A stretch of DNA of 64,000 bases from JBCBGF01 sp039820585 (GCA_039820585.1 JBCBPV010000014.1:3921-67920); one strand, 5' to 3'; numbered from the stretch's first letter, positions 35,392-45,083 are shown. The notes: generated from the letters alone by a model not told the origin. Numbers and translations: made by a program.

Positions 35392-36879
35392 TCACAGGAA
35401 TGCGGTTTCCTCAAAACTCCGCAATTTCCGCGAATGCACCCGTTCCAGGGGAATATCGCGCAGCTGTTCCATGGCTTGAATGCCGATCTGAAGGTGCCGC
35501 GACACCTGCGTTCGATAGAACTCTGACGCCATCCCGGGCAGCTTCAGCTCGCCATGCAGCGGCTTGTCCGACACGCACAGAAGCGTTCCATAGGGCACCC
35601 GAAACCGGAACCCGTTCGCCGCGATCGTTGCACTTTCCATATCCAGCGCAATCGCCCGGCTCTGGCTCAACCGCTGCACCGGCCCCGATTGATCCCGAAG
35701 CTCCCAGTTGCGGTTGTCGATGGTCGCTACCGTTCCCGTCCTCATAATCCGCTTCAGGTCATAGCCCTCGTATTCGCTGACACTTGCCACGGCCTGTTCC
35801 AGCGCGATCTGAATCTCGGCCAGCGCCGGGATCGGCACCCAGACCGGCAGGTCATCATCCAGCACATGATCCTCGCGCAAATACGCATGCGCCAGGACGA
35901 AATCCCCCAACCGCTGCGAATTCCGCAACCCCGCGCAATGCCCCACCATCAGCCACGCATGGGGCCGCAGCACCGCGATATGGTCCGTCGCCGTCTTCGC
36001 ATTCGATGGCCCCACGCCGATATTGACCAACGTGATCCCGCCGCCATGCTTGCGCTTGAGATGATAGGTCGGCATCTGCGGCAGCTTCGCAGGCACCGGC
36101 AGATCGCCATCGGGATCGGTGATCACGGTATTGCCGGGCCCGACAAACGCCGTGTACCCGCTTTCGGGATCGCCCAGCACCTTGCGGGCATAGGCCTCGA
36201 ACTCTTCGACATAGAACTGATAGTTCGTGAACAGAACGTGGTTCTGGAAATGCCCCGCCTCGGTCGCCGTGTAGTGCGACAGCCGCGCCAGCGAATAGTC
36301 CACCCGCTGCGCGGTAAACGGCGCCAGCGGGCCAGACCCGTCTTCGTGGACAAAGCCAAAGCCATTGACGATATCGTCATTCGTCGTTGCCAGATCGGGC
36401 ACATCGAAGATATCGCGCAGCGTGAACTGCATCGCACCTTCCTGCGGCACGGTCACGCTGGCATCGTTGGCCACCGCGAAATGCACCGGCATCGGTGTGA
36501 TCGACGGCCCGATGCTCACTGGTTGCCCGTGGTTCTCGATCAACAGGCCGATCTGCTGCACCAGATAGTTCCCAAACAGATCCGGCCGCGTCACCGTGGT
36601 GGAATAGGTCCCCGGCTCCGCCACATGGCCATAGGACAACCGGCTGTCCACAGCGGCAAAGCTCGTCGTCGAAAACCGGATCTCGGGATAAAAGGCGCGA
36701 TAGCGGGACGATGGCATACCCGTCCCGCTCAACGCCTCGATAAACCGGCTGCACAGGAAATCGCTCGCCGCCGCATAAAGCTCCTGCAACCGCGCCACCG
36801 CAGCGGCCGGATCGCGAAACTCCTCATGCTCGGGCACCGGCGGGGACACCACCGGCAGGTTCGGATTGGCCACGTTCAT
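35392..36879 (-). CDS. amn: AMP nucleosidase
   Basis: A 495-aa enzyme splitting AMP into adenine and ribose-5-phosphate. N-terminal Amn domain (about 1-180) and C-terminal nucleoside-phosphorylase-like domain with VNIGVGPSNAKTATDHIAVLRPHAWLMVGHCAGLR and DMESATIAANGFRFRVPYGTLLCVSDKPLHGE. ATG 36879 overlaps the adenine deaminase stop by 4 bp, so the two are coupled: Amn yields adenine, and Ade turns it to hypoxanthine and ammonia, forming an AMP salvage or degradation pair. Confidence 0.95.
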   Translation of the reverse strand: MNVANPNLPVVSPPVPEHEEFRDPAAAVARLQELYAAASDFLCSRFIEALSGTGMPSSRYRAFYPEIRFSTTSFAAVDSRLSYGHVAEPGTYSTTVTRPDLFGNYLVQQIGLLIENHGQPVSIGPSITPMPVHFAVANDASVTVPQEGAMQFTLRDIFDVPDLATTNDDIVNGFGFVHEDGSGPLAPFTAQRVDYSLARLSHYTATEAGHFQNHVLFTNYQFYVEEFEAYARKVLGDPESGYTAFVGPGNTVITDPDGDLPVPAKLPQMPTYHLKRKHGGGITLVNIGVGPSNAKTATDHIAVLRPHAWLMVGHCAGLRNSQRLGDFVLAHAYLREDHVLDDDLPVWVPIPALAEIQIALEQAVASVSEYEGYDLKRIMRTGTVATIDNRNWELRDQSGPVQRLSQSRAIALDMESATIAANGFRFRVPYGTLLCVSDKPLHGELKLPGMASEFYRTQVSRHLQIGIQAMEQLRDIPLERVHSRKLRSFEETAFL

Positions 36880-38693
36880 GTCGTCTCCTCAAAGAGATCT
36901 GTCAGCTCGAATTTCGTCACATCCACCAGCCCCAGGTCCGAGATCCGCAGTTCCGGGATCACCACCAGCGCGAGCAGCGAATGCTGCATATACGCGTTGT
37001 TCAGGGTACAGCCACATTCCGCCATCGCCGACACAATCCCCTCGGCCTGCTGCGCCACCCAATGGGCGGGCGCATCCGACATCAGCCCCGCAATCGGCAA
37101 CTCGACCAGCGCAATCTCCTCTCCGTCCTTCCAAACGGTCACACCGCCCCCCACCTCGGCCAGCCGGTTCGCCGCCGCCGCCATATCCGCGTGGCTGGTG
37201 CCCACAACGATCATATGGTGACTGTCATGGGCCACGGTGGACGCAATCGCCATATCGCCCGTATACCCAAACCCCGACACGAACCCGTTCACCACATCGC
37301 CGGTCCCGCGATGCCGCTCGACCAGAGCGATCTGGCACACACCATCCACCCCGCGCACCGCGCCATCCGTCACCGGCAGCTGCGCCGTCAACGCCTTGGT
37401 CGGCGCCTGGTTCTCCACCACGCCGATCACCTTCGCGGTGACCGTATTGGCCCCCTCGGGCGCCGGGATCTCAAAATCCCCCGCCACAACGGGCCGACCC
37501 AGATGCACCGTCTCCCGCACCGCCTGCGGCCAGTTGAAATGCGGGCACGCCACCTGCATCTCGCCGTCCACCGCCACCGTCACACCGCGCGCAATCACGC
37601 GCGCAATCGGCAACGCGCGCAGATCCGAGGTCACAATCACATCCGCCCGCCGCCCCGGCGCAATGCTCCCCAGCTCCCGCTCCAACCCGAAATGCGCCGC
37701 GGTGTTCACCGTCGCCATCTGCAATGCGATCAGCGGATCGCAGCCACAGGCAATCGCATGCCGCACCACCCGGTTCATATGCCCGTCATTTACCAGCGTC
37801 CCGGAATGGCAGTCATCCGTGCACAGGATAAAGTTCCGCGGATCCAAGCCACGCTCGGTAATCGCGGTAATCTGGCTCTCCACGTCATACCACGCGCTCC
37901 CCAGCCGCAGCATCGCGCGCATCCCCTGCCGCACCCGCGCCACAGCGTCCGCTTCACACGTCCCCTCATGGTCATCCGCCGGGCCCCCGGCCGCATAAGC
38001 ATGGAACGCCGGCCCCAGATCGGGCGACGCATAATGCCCGCCCACGGTCTTCCCTGCGTTTTGCGTCGCCGCAATCTCCGCCAGCATCTTGGCGTCACCC
38101 GCGACAACCCCGGGGAAATTCATCATCTCCCCCAGCCCGATAATCCCCGGCCAGGTCATCGCCTCGGCCACATCTTCCGCGGAAATCTCAAACCCCGTCG
38201 TCTCCAGCCCCGGGGCCGACGGCGCACAGGACGGCATCTGCATATAGATCGACACGGGCTGCATCAGCGCCTCATCATGCATCATCCGCACGCCGTCGAG
38301 CCCCAGCACATTGGCAATCTCATGGGGATCGGCGAACATCGTCGTCGTGCCATGGGGGATCACCGCACGGGCAAACTCCGCCGGGGTCAGCATGCCCGAC
38401 TCGATATGCATATGCCCATCACACAGCCCGGGGATCAGATACTGCCCCGCGACCTCCAACACCTCGGTCCCATCACCAATGCAATGCCCCGCATCCGGCC
38501 CCACATAGGCAAAGCGCCCGGCGGCCACCGCAATCTCCCACCCGTCCAGAACCTCGCGCGTCTGCACATTCACCAGCTTGCCGCCCCGGATCACCAGATC
38601 CGCAGGCGCACGTCCCGCGGCCACCGCAACCAGATGCGCCGCACTCTCAGACCAGGATGTAAAGGGGATGTGTTCCATGAACCGAGTTTTCAT
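36876..38693 (-). CDS. ade: adenine deaminase
   Basis: Deaminates adenine to hypoxanthine. The 605-aa amidohydrolase has the metal-site DGHMHIESGML, HGTTTMFADPHEIANVLG, CTDDCHSGTLVNDGHMNRVV and the C-terminal VAHDSHHMIVVG typical of Ade. Start uncertain: ATG 38693 (GGGAG only 2 nt upstream) or ATG 38678 (MEHIPFTSW). The gene leads the ade-amn operon, and its upstream region carries repeated GCCATTGGT motifs that may be an operator. Confidence 0.94.
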   Translation of the reverse strand: MKTRFMEHIPFTSWSESAAHLVAVAAGRAPADLVIRGGKLVNVQTREVLDGWEIAVAAGRFAYVGPDAGHCIGDGTEVLEVAGQYLIPGLCDGHMHIESGMLTPAEFARAVIPHGTTTMFADPHEIANVLGLDGVRMMHDEALMQPVSIYMQMPSCAPSAPGLETTGFEISAEDVAEAMTWPGIIGLGEMMNFPGVVAGDAKMLAEIAATQNAGKTVGGHYASPDLGPAFHAYAAGGPADDHEGTCEADAVARVRQGMRAMLRLGSAWYDVESQITAITERGLDPRNFILCTDDCHSGTLVNDGHMNRVVRHAIACGCDPLIALQMATVNTAAHFGLERELGSIAPGRRADVIVTSDLRALPIARVIARGVTVAVDGEMQVACPHFNWPQAVRETVHLGRPVVAGDFEIPAPEGANTVTAKVIGVVENQAPTKALTAQLPVTDGAVRGVDGVCQIALVERHRGTGDVVNGFVSGFGYTGDMAIASTVAHDSHHMIVVGTSHADMAAAANRLAEVGGGVTVWKDGEEIALVELPIAGLMSDAPAHWVAQQAEGIVSAMAECGCTLNNAYMQHSLLALVVIPELRISDLGLVDVTKFELTDLFEETT

Positions 38694-38734
38694 ATCTCCC
38701 GCCCATGCGCAAGCCCCACCCCTCTTTGGTCCGG

Positions 38735-38749
38735 CAAATATCCCGGGGG
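38735..38749. repeat. second copy of the CAAATATCCCGGGGG element
   Basis: An exact 15-bp copy of the element at 49705-49719, here in the ade/SDR divergent intergenic region, without the following hairpin. Confidence 0.5.
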
Positions 38750-38789
38750 TCGCCATTGGTGCGCCATTGGTCCGAGCGACAATGGCGAC
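38749..38789. promoter_or_regulatory. repeat cluster in the ade/SDR divergent intergenic region (candidate operator)
   Basis: GCCATTGGT occurs twice at 38752-38760 and 38763-38771 with an 11-bp period. GTCGCCATTG (38749-38758) is also the exact inverse of CAATGGCGAC (38780-38789). The block lies 56-96 bp from the ade start and 53-93 bp from the SDR start. One-turn spacing and symmetry suggest a dimeric regulator, unidentified. Confidence 0.4.
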
Positions 38790-38841
38790 GGCAGCGCCCC
38801 AGCCGCTTGCCTTCCCGCGAACAGCCAACGACAGTAAGCCC

Positions 38842-39699
38842 ATGACCACGCTGCTCTCCTTCGGCCACGGCTTCTCCGCCAAAGCGCTCACCCCCCTCCT
38901 CACCGCAAAGGGGTGGCATGTCACCGGAACCACCCGCAGCGCAGACAAGGCAGACGCCATCCGCCACTCCGGCGCCACCCCGCTGATCTGGCCCGGCACC
39001 GACCTTACCCCCGCACTGGCCCAAGCCACCCACATCCTCATCTCCGCTGGCCCCGGCCCGGACGGCGACCCCGTCCTGAACGCCGCCCGCGACCAGATCG
39101 CCTCTGCCCCCAACATTCAATGGCTGGGCTACCTCTCCACCACCGGCGTCTACGGCGACCACCAGGGCGGCTGGGTCGATGAGGCCACCCCGCTCACCCC
39201 CTCCACCAAACGCGGCCAGCTTCGGGTCGAGGCCGAAGCCGCCTGGCAGTCCCTCGCCGCCGACGCAAACCTCCCCCTCCACATCTTCCGCCTGGCAGGC
39301 ATCTATGGCCCCGGCCGCGGCCCCTTCGCCAAGGTCCGCGCTGGCACCGCCCGCCGCATCGTCAAACCGGGCCAGGTCTTCTCCCGCATCCACGTGGATG
39401 ACATCGCCCAGGTCCTCGCCGCCTCCATCGAGCGGCCCCGCCCCGGCGCCATCTACAACCTCTGCGACGACGACCCAGCCCCCCCGCAAGACGTGCTGGC
39501 CCACGCCGCAGAGCTTTTGAACCTGCCGCTGCCACCTGAAGTCGCGTTCAGCGAAGCCGAGATGACCCCCATGGCCCGCAGCTTCTACGCCGAGTCCAAG
39601 AAGGTTCGAAACGATCTGATCAAAACCGAACTGGGCGTGCGCCTGAAATACCCAACCTACCGCGACGGCCTGAAGGCCCTGCTCGCGGCCGGGGGCTAG
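38842..39699 (+). CDS. SDR/NAD-dependent epimerase-like protein (YeeZ-like)
   Basis: A 285-aa extended-SDR-type protein. The N-terminus LLSFGHGFSAKALTPLL is a modified glycine-rich nucleotide loop, with LGYLSTTGVYGDHQGGWVDE, FRLAGIYGPGRGPF and FSRIHVDDIAQVLAAS following. The catalytic YxxxK is not clearly present, as in YeeZ-type proteins, so catalysis is uncertain. ATG 38842 has a weak RBS. Divergent from ade; overlaps the convergent membrane-protein gene by 4 bp. Confidence 0.85.
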   Translation: MTTLLSFGHGFSAKALTPLLTAKGWHVTGTTRSADKADAIRHSGATPLIWPGTDLTPALAQATHILISAGPGPDGDPVLNAARDQIASAPNIQWLGYLSTTGVYGDHQGGWVDEATPLTPSTKRGQLRVEAEAAWQSLAADANLPLHIFRLAGIYGPGRGPFAKVRAGTARRIVKPGQVFSRIHVDDIAQVLAASIERPRPGAIYNLCDDDPAPPQDVLAHAAELLNLPLPPEVAFSEAEMTPMARSFYAESKKVRNDLIKTELGVRLKYPTYRDGLKALLAAGG

Positions 39700-40352
39700 C
39701 CCCGCCGCCGGATCACCACCGCCAGCCCGGCCATCCCCGCCAGCACCACCACCGCGCCCACCGTCGTCTGCCCGTAAAACGCCAACCGCCCCGCCAACTC
39801 CAGGTCATTCAAAAACGGATAGGGCAGCCCACTGGTTACCGATCCAAACGGCGCGATGTTGAACGGCGCAACAAACGCCTCAATCCACACCACATACAGC
39901 GCCACAATCCCCAGAAGCAGCGGCAAACTCCGCCAAGGCCGTCGAAACGCATCCTGAATGAAAAACGCATCGACCCACATCAGGACCGGACCGATCAGAT
40001 GCAGATAATAGTCCAGATAGACGGGTAGGGCCGGCCCCGACTGCACCAGTGCCGGGTCCGTCAACCGCAGTGACCAGTACAGATACACCATCATCGCGTT
40101 GACCACCGCCGTCGCCGCCACCAGATGCGGCCAATGGCGGTCACTGCGCCGTTCGGTCAGCGCCAGCATCCGCGACGCCACAAAGAAAGACAGTAAAAGC
40201 GCCCAATTGGTCAAAAACCGAAACGGCCCGCCGGGATTGCCATAGTCGCCTGCGATCACCACCTGTCGGATCACCGCTGCCGCGGCCAGCAAAAACACGA
40301 TCCAGCGATAGATCAGAACCCAGCGCGCATGGGGATCATGCGCGGGTCGCAT
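39696..40352 (-). CDS. Pr6Pr/FAR-17a-like six-helix membrane protein
   Basis: A 218-aa protein with six predicted membrane helices. FRFLTNWALLLSFFVASRML, DYYLHLIGPVLMWVDAFF and YPFLNDLELAGRLAFY fit the Pr6Pr or AIG1/FAR-17a-like family, in which some eukaryotic members hydrolyse fatty acid esters; no function is assigned here. Its ATG overlaps the dxs stop by 1 bp (TGATG), placing it last in the dxs operon. Confidence 0.75.
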   Translation of the reverse strand: MRPAHDPHARWVLIYRWIVFLLAAAAVIRQVVIAGDYGNPGGPFRFLTNWALLLSFFVASRMLALTERRSDRHWPHLVAATAVVNAMMVYLYWSLRLTDPALVQSGPALPVYLDYYLHLIGPVLMWVDAFFIQDAFRRPWRSLPLLLGIVALYVVWIEAFVAPFNIAPFGSVTSGLPYPFLNDLELAGRLAFYGQTTVGAVVVLAGMAGLAVVIRRRG

Positions 40353-42280
40353 CAGGCCCGGCGGTTCGCGATGTCCGCAACGCCCAGCGTATCCAGCACC
40401 TTGGCCTCGATATCCGATGCATTCAGCGCGGCCACCGCGTACATATCCGCCGGGCTCGCCTGATCGATGAAGATGTCGGGCAGTACCATCGAGCGATAGC
40501 GCAGCCCGGTATCGAACACGCCCTCTTCCGCAAGCAACTGCGCCACATGGCTGCCAAAGCCGCCAACAGCGCCTTCTTCAATCGTGATCAGCGCCTCATG
40601 CCCGCGCGCCAAGTCCAGGATCAACTCCCGATCCAAAGGCTTCGCAAACCGCGCATCCGCAATGGTCGGCGTAATCCCTCGCGCCGCCAGCGCCTCTGCC
40701 GCCACTTCCACCTCCGACAACCGTGTGCCAAAGGACAAGAGCGCCACCTGAGACCCCTCGCGGATCATCCGGCCCTTCCCGATCTCAATCGGCTCCCCCC
40801 GCTCGGGCATCTCAACGCCCACGCCTTCGCCCCGCGGGAACCGGAATGCAATCGGCCCATCGTCATGGCCCGCGGCCGTCGCCACCATATGCACCAACTC
40901 CGCCTCATCGGCCGCCGCCATCACGACAAAGCCCGGCAGGTTCGACAGGTACCCCACGTCAAACGCCCCCGCATGGGTCGCGCCATCCGCACCCACCAGC
41001 CCGGCCCGATCAATCGCAAACCGCACCGGCAAGCGTTGGATCGCCACGTCATGCACCACCTGGTCATAGCCCCGCTGCAAAAACGTCGAATAGATCGCGC
41101 AGAACGGCTTCATCCCGCCCGCGGCCAGCCCGGCACAAAACGTCACCCCATGCTGCTCGGCAATCCCCACATCGAAACACCGCGACGGATACCGCTCGGC
41201 AAACAGCTTCAGCCCCGTGCCATCCGGCATCGCCGCCGTCACCGCCACAACCTTGTCATCGCGCGACGCCTCATCAATCAGGCTATCGGCAAAAACGCGG
41301 GTATAGCTTGGCGCGTTCGAAGGCGCCTTCTTCTGCTCGCCGGTCACCACATCGAACTTCGACACCCCATGCCCTTTGTCCCGCGAATCCTCCGCAGGGG
41401 CATAGCCCTTGCCCTTTTTTGTAATCGCATGGATCAGGATCGGCCCTGTCGCCCGCTCCTGCACCGTGCGCAGCACCGGCAATAGCTGTTCCATATCGTG
41501 CCCGTCGATGGGCCCCAGATAGGAGAATCCAAGCTCTTCAAACAGAGTCCCGCCCACGGTCAGATGCTTGACCATGTCCTTGGCCCGCCGCGCGCCTTCC
41601 TGCAGCGGCTCGGGCAACAGGCTGACCGCCCCCTTCGCCGCCGCCTTCAATTCCTGAAACGGAGCCCCGGCATAAAGCCGCGACAGGTATTGCGACATCG
41701 CCCCCACAGGCGGGGCAATCGACATCTCATTGTCATTCAGGATCACGATCAGCCGCTTGCCCAGATGCCCCGCATTGTTCATCGCCTCATAGGCCATGCC
41801 CGCGCTCATCGCACCGTCCCCGATCACCGCAATGCAATCGCCGATCCCGTGTTCTGGCGCACCGCCCAGATCCCGCGCTACGGCAAAGCCCAAAGCGGCA
41901 GAGATCGAGGTCGACGAATGCGCCGCCCCAAACGGGTCATAGGGACTCTCCGACCGCTTGGTGAAGCCCGACAACCCATCCTTCTGGCGCAAAGTGCGAA
42001 TGCGATTCCGCCGCCCCGTCAGGATCTTGTGCGGATAGCACTGATGCGACACGTCCCAGATGATCCGGTCCTTCGGCGCATCGAACACCGCATGCAGCGC
42101 CACCGTCAGCTCAACCACCCCCAGCCCCGCACCCAGATGCCCCCCGGTTTCCGACACCGCGCTGATCGTCTCGGCGCGCAGCTCGTCGGCCAACCTGCGC
42201 AGGTCATTATCGCCAAAGCTTTTCAGATCGGCAGGAACAGACACACGGTCCAACAGCGGGGTACTTGGTCGTTTGCTCAT
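40352..42280 (-). CDS. dxs: 1-deoxy-D-xylulose-5-phosphate synthase
   Basis: First step of the MEP isoprenoid pathway, condensing pyruvate and glyceraldehyde-3-phosphate with TPP. The 642-aa product has GGHLGAGLGVVELTVALH, DVSHQCYPHKILTGRR, the TPP-binding GDGAMSAGMAYEAMNNAG, and in the second domain DVGIAEQHGVTFCAGLA and DRAGLVGADGATHAGAFD. It lies 18 bp after ispA in the run HDAC-like, xseB, ispA, dxs, so isoprenoid precursor and prenyl-diphosphate synthesis are co-expressed. It needs TPP, supplied in part by thiBPQ. Confidence 0.97.
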   Translation of the reverse strand: MSKRPSTPLLDRVSVPADLKSFGDNDLRRLADELRAETISAVSETGGHLGAGLGVVELTVALHAVFDAPKDRIIWDVSHQCYPHKILTGRRNRIRTLRQKDGLSGFTKRSESPYDPFGAAHSSTSISAALGFAVARDLGGAPEHGIGDCIAVIGDGAMSAGMAYEAMNNAGHLGKRLIVILNDNEMSIAPPVGAMSQYLSRLYAGAPFQELKAAAKGAVSLLPEPLQEGARRAKDMVKHLTVGGTLFEELGFSYLGPIDGHDMEQLLPVLRTVQERATGPILIHAITKKGKGYAPAEDSRDKGHGVSKFDVVTGEQKKAPSNAPSYTRVFADSLIDEASRDDKVVAVTAAMPDGTGLKLFAERYPSRCFDVGIAEQHGVTFCAGLAAGGMKPFCAIYSTFLQRGYDQVVHDVAIQRLPVRFAIDRAGLVGADGATHAGAFDVGYLSNLPGFVVMAAADEAELVHMVATAAGHDDGPIAFRFPRGEGVGVEMPERGEPIEIGKGRMIREGSQVALLSFGTRLSEVEVAAEALAARGITPTIADARFAKPLDRELILDLARGHEALITIEEGAVGGFGSHVAQLLAEEGVFDTGLRYRSMVLPDIFIDQASPADMYAVAALNASDIEAKVLDTLGVADIANRRA

Positions 42281-42298
42281 CGGCCCTCCGAGGCGTCA

Positions 42299-43168
42299 CT
42301 ATAGATCGCGGGAAATAACGAAGCGTGCCGCCTCCCGCAAGTTATCCGCATTCGCGCCGTAGGGATCTAGCGCGGTACAGGCCGCGTCCACCAGTTCCCC
42401 CGCGCGGGACTTTGCCGCATCCAGACCCAGGAGCGATACGAAGGTGGCCTTCCCAGCCTCCGCATCCTTCTGCAACCGCTTGCCCGCCGTCGCCGCATCG
42501 CCTTCGACATCCAGCACATCATCGGCGATCTGAAACGCCAGCCCCAGCGCCTGCGCATAGGCCCGCAAGGGTGCAGGATCCGCCTGGCCCAAAATCGCCC
42601 CCGCCTCCGCCGACCACGTAATCAACGCGCCGGTCTTGTTCGCCTGCAAATCGGTAATCTCCTCCAGCGTCAGCACCCGCCCCGCCGTCTCGGCCGCAAT
42701 GTCCTGCGCCTGGCCCAGAACCATCCCTTCCGCCCCCGCCGCCCGCGCCAGCGACCCGATCAGCGCGACGCGGACCTTGGGCTTGTCGTGGCACGCCGGT
42801 TCCGACAACAGTTCAAACGCCAGCGTCTGCAGCGCGTCCCCCACCAGAACCGCCGTCGCCTCATCCCATGTCACGTGAACCGTGGGCTGCCCCCGCCGCA
42901 GATCGTCATCATCCATGCAAGGCAGATCATCATGCACCAGCGAATAGGCATGCAGCGCCTCAATCGCGCCCGCCGTCACCACCGACTGCTCCGGCGCAAT
43001 CCCGAACAGCGCCGCGCTTTCCATCACCAGATACCCGCGCAGGCGCTTCCCGCCCGACAACGCGTGGCGTAGACCCTGTTCCAGCGGTAAATCACCCTGC
43101 GGCAGGCTCGCGTCCAGAAACGCCTGGATCGCCCGTGCCCGCGCCGTCAGTCCAAGCTGAAAGCTCAC
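42299..43168 (-). CDS. ispA: farnesyl/geranyl diphosphate synthase-type polyprenyl synthetase
   Basis: A 289-aa trans-prenyltransferase building C10-C20 chains from IPP and DMAPP. First Asp-rich motif LVHDDLPCMDDDDLRRG, second AFQIADDVLDVEGD, plus GGKRLRGYLV near the N-terminus and the KTGALI region. The two residues between DD and D(D) in the first motif place it with FPP/GGPP synthases of the IspA group. The start is GTG 43168 overlapping the xseB stop as GTGA; a longer frame upstream lies inside xseB and is rejected. Confidence 0.94.
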   Translation of the reverse strand: MSFQLGLTARARAIQAFLDASLPQGDLPLEQGLRHALSGGKRLRGYLVMESAALFGIAPEQSVVTAGAIEALHAYSLVHDDLPCMDDDDLRRGQPTVHVTWDEATAVLVGDALQTLAFELLSEPACHDKPKVRVALIGSLARAAGAEGMVLGQAQDIAAETAGRVLTLEEITDLQANKTGALITWSAEAGAILGQADPAPLRAYAQALGLAFQIADDVLDVEGDAATAGKRLQKDAEAGKATFVSLLGLDAAKSRAGELVDAACTALDPYGANADNLREAARFVISRDL

Positions 43169-43407
43169 ATGCCCTCGGCAGGTGTCGTCCCAGTCGGCTT
43201 GCCGTCCTGATCCAACGTGATCGCGGCCACCTTTTCCTCGGCATCCTTCAGCTTCGCTTCGCAATGCGCCTTGAGCAGCGCCCCGCGCTCATACAGCGTT
43301 ATGGATTTCTCCAGCTCAACGTTTCCACTGTCCAGCTGTGTGACAATGGCCTCAAGCTCGCGCATCGCGTCTTCAAAGCTCATCTCGTCGATCTTGGCGT
43401 CGCTCAT
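43165..43407 (-). CDS. xseB: exodeoxyribonuclease VII small subunit
   Basis: An 80-aa helical protein that binds XseA to form exonuclease VII. Recognised by MSFEDAMRELEAIVTQLDSGNVELEKSITLYERGALLKAHCEAKLKDAE, close to the family core (quoted in overview; key parts are ELEAIV, LDSG, LYERG). xseA is not in the window. It overlaps the HDAC-like gene and ispA by 4 bp each. Confidence 0.95.
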   Translation of the reverse strand: MSDAKIDEMSFEDAMRELEAIVTQLDSGNVELEKSITLYERGALLKAHCEAKLKDAEEKVAAITLDQDGKPTGTTPAEGM

Positions 43408-44339
43408 TGCCCCCGCTCCATCAAAACCCGGATATGCGCCGCGACCGATGCGGCCAAGGCGTTCAGATCATAGCCGCCTTCCAGTGTCGAGACCACGCGC
43501 CCGCCCGCATGGGCCTCTGCCACATCGCAGATCGCTTGGCTGACCCAGGCAAAATCATCCTCGCGCCACAGAAGGTTGGCCAAAGGATCATCCGCATGCG
43601 CATCGAACCCCGCCGAAATCAGAACCAATTCCGGCGCAAAATCGTCCAAGGCAGGCAAAACCTCATCACTATAGGCCCGCCGCATCTCGGCCCCGCCAGT
43701 CATCGGGGCCAGCGGCACATTCATCACGTTGTCAGTGGCCCCGGTTTCATGCACCGCCCCCGACCCCGGATAAAGCGGCATCTGATGGGAGGATACGAAA
43801 AGCACACGCTCTTCCTCCCACATCAGATCCTGCGTCCCGTTCCCGTGATGCACATCAAAATCCACGATCGCCACACGGGTCAGCCCATGCACCTCCATCG
43901 CGTATTTCGCCGCAATAGACACCGACCCGAACAGACAAAACCCCATCGCGGTGGCCGTCTCCGCATGGTGCCCCGGCGGACGGCAGGCCACAAAGGCATT
44001 CGCCACCTCGCCCGCCATCACCGCATCCACCGCCGCGCAATTTGCGCCCACGGCCCGCATCGCGGCCTCATACGATCCCGCCATCACATGCGTATCGCCA
44101 TCCAGCGCGGTCCACCCCTCATCCGGGATCGCGTCTGTGACCCGGTCGATATAGTCCTGCGGATGACAGCGCAGAACATCCTCAACCCGGCCCATCGGGG
44201 CCAAACGCCGGTCCAGCGCGTCATACTGCGGCGCGCTGAGCGTATGCTCCACAGCCGCCAGACGCTCCGCCCGCTCCGGGTGTCCCGGGGGCGTGATATG
44301 CCCCTGAAACGCATCATGATGATAAAGCGCCGTCGTCAT
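43404..44339 (-). CDS. class II histone deacetylase-like amidohydrolase
   Basis: A 311-aa arginase/deacetylase-fold zinc enzyme. It has HPERAERL near the N-terminus, the catalytic His-His in RPPGHHAET, zinc ligands in VDFDVHHGNGTQ and SAGFDAHADDPL, and LEGGYDL at the end. Bacterial members act on acetylpolyamines or acetylated proteins; substrate unknown. ATG 44339 is chosen; a start 12 nt upstream lacks support. It heads the xseB-ispA-dxs run, 30 bp after petR. Confidence 0.92.
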   Translation of the reverse strand: MTTALYHHDAFQGHITPPGHPERAERLAAVEHTLSAPQYDALDRRLAPMGRVEDVLRCHPQDYIDRVTDAIPDEGWTALDGDTHVMAGSYEAAMRAVGANCAAVDAVMAGEVANAFVACRPPGHHAETATAMGFCLFGSVSIAAKYAMEVHGLTRVAIVDFDVHHGNGTQDLMWEEERVLFVSSHQMPLYPGSGAVHETGATDNVMNVPLAPMTGGAEMRRAYSDEVLPALDDFAPELVLISAGFDAHADDPLANLLWREDDFAWVSQAICDVAEAHAGGRVVSTLEGGYDLNALAASVAAHIRVLMERGQ

Positions 44340-44369
44340 GCCGCCCGCCAATTCAGTGTCTATTCCGCC

Positions 44370-45083
44370 TCAATCCGGCGCCAGCATATAACCCGCGCCC
44401 CGCACCGTCTGCAGATAGCGCGGTTGCTTGGGATCGGCCTCCAGCTTCCGCCGCAAACGTGTCACCTGCACATCCACCGCCCGCTCTTGCGCCTGACCAC
44501 CATCTTTGCCGCCCGCGCGCCCCAGATCCTCGACCAGCTTGCCCCGCGCCACCGGCTCCCCCGGCGTCGCCGCAAAGATCCGCATCAATTGGCTTTCGGT
44601 CGCGGTCAGCCGCACAGGCGTATCGCCTTCCCACAGCTTGCCCTTCTCGATGTCATAGCGCAGCGGCCCCAGTTGCAGAACCTTTGGCCCCGCCTCCACC
44701 GCCTCTTCCTGCGGCACCCGCCGCAAGATCGCGTTGATCCGCAAGAGCAGCTCGCGCGGCTCAAACGGCTTGGCCAGGTAATCATCCGCCCCGGCCTCCA
44801 GCCCCTTGATCCGGTCCTCGGTATCGCCCTTGGCCGTCAACAACAGGATCGGCGTTGTAATCTCTTCCCGGATGGCGGCGGTAAATGTGATCCCGTCTTC
44901 GCCCGGCATCATCACATCCAAAACGATCAGATCAAACTCCAACCCGCCCAGCAGCCGCCGCGCATGCGCCGCATCCCGTGCGGCTGAGACGAAAAACCCC
45001 TGCTTGGCCAGAAACTTCTGCAACAACCCCCTGATACGCTCGTCATCATCGACGATCATCAAATGCGGATCGGCGTCTATCAT
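44370..45083 (-). CDS. petR: OmpR-family response regulator, PetR-like
   Basis: A 237-aa DNA-binding response regulator. The receiver has DDD at 12-14, phospho-Asp about residue 56 (IVLDVMMPGEDG), LLTAKGD and the Lys in YLAKPFEP; the C-terminal winged helix has TATESQLMRIFAA and VDVQVTRLRRKLEADPKQPRYLQTVRGAGY. Coupled by ATGA overlap to a MarR-type gene, as in the R. capsulatus petP-petR pair, where petR is needed for bc1 expression. Here it is about 16 kb from petABC. No partner kinase gene adjoins it. Confidence 0.88.
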   Translation of the reverse strand: MIDADPHLMIVDDDERIRGLLQKFLAKQGFFVSAARDAAHARRLLGGLEFDLIVLDVMMPGEDGITFTAAIREEITTPILLLTAKGDTEDRIKGLEAGADDYLAKPFEPRELLLRINAILRRVPQEEAVEAGPKVLQLGPLRYDIEKGKLWEGDTPVRLTATESQLMRIFAATPGEPVARGKLVEDLGRAGGKDGGQAQERAVDVQVTRLRRKLEADPKQPRYLQTVRGAGYMLAPD

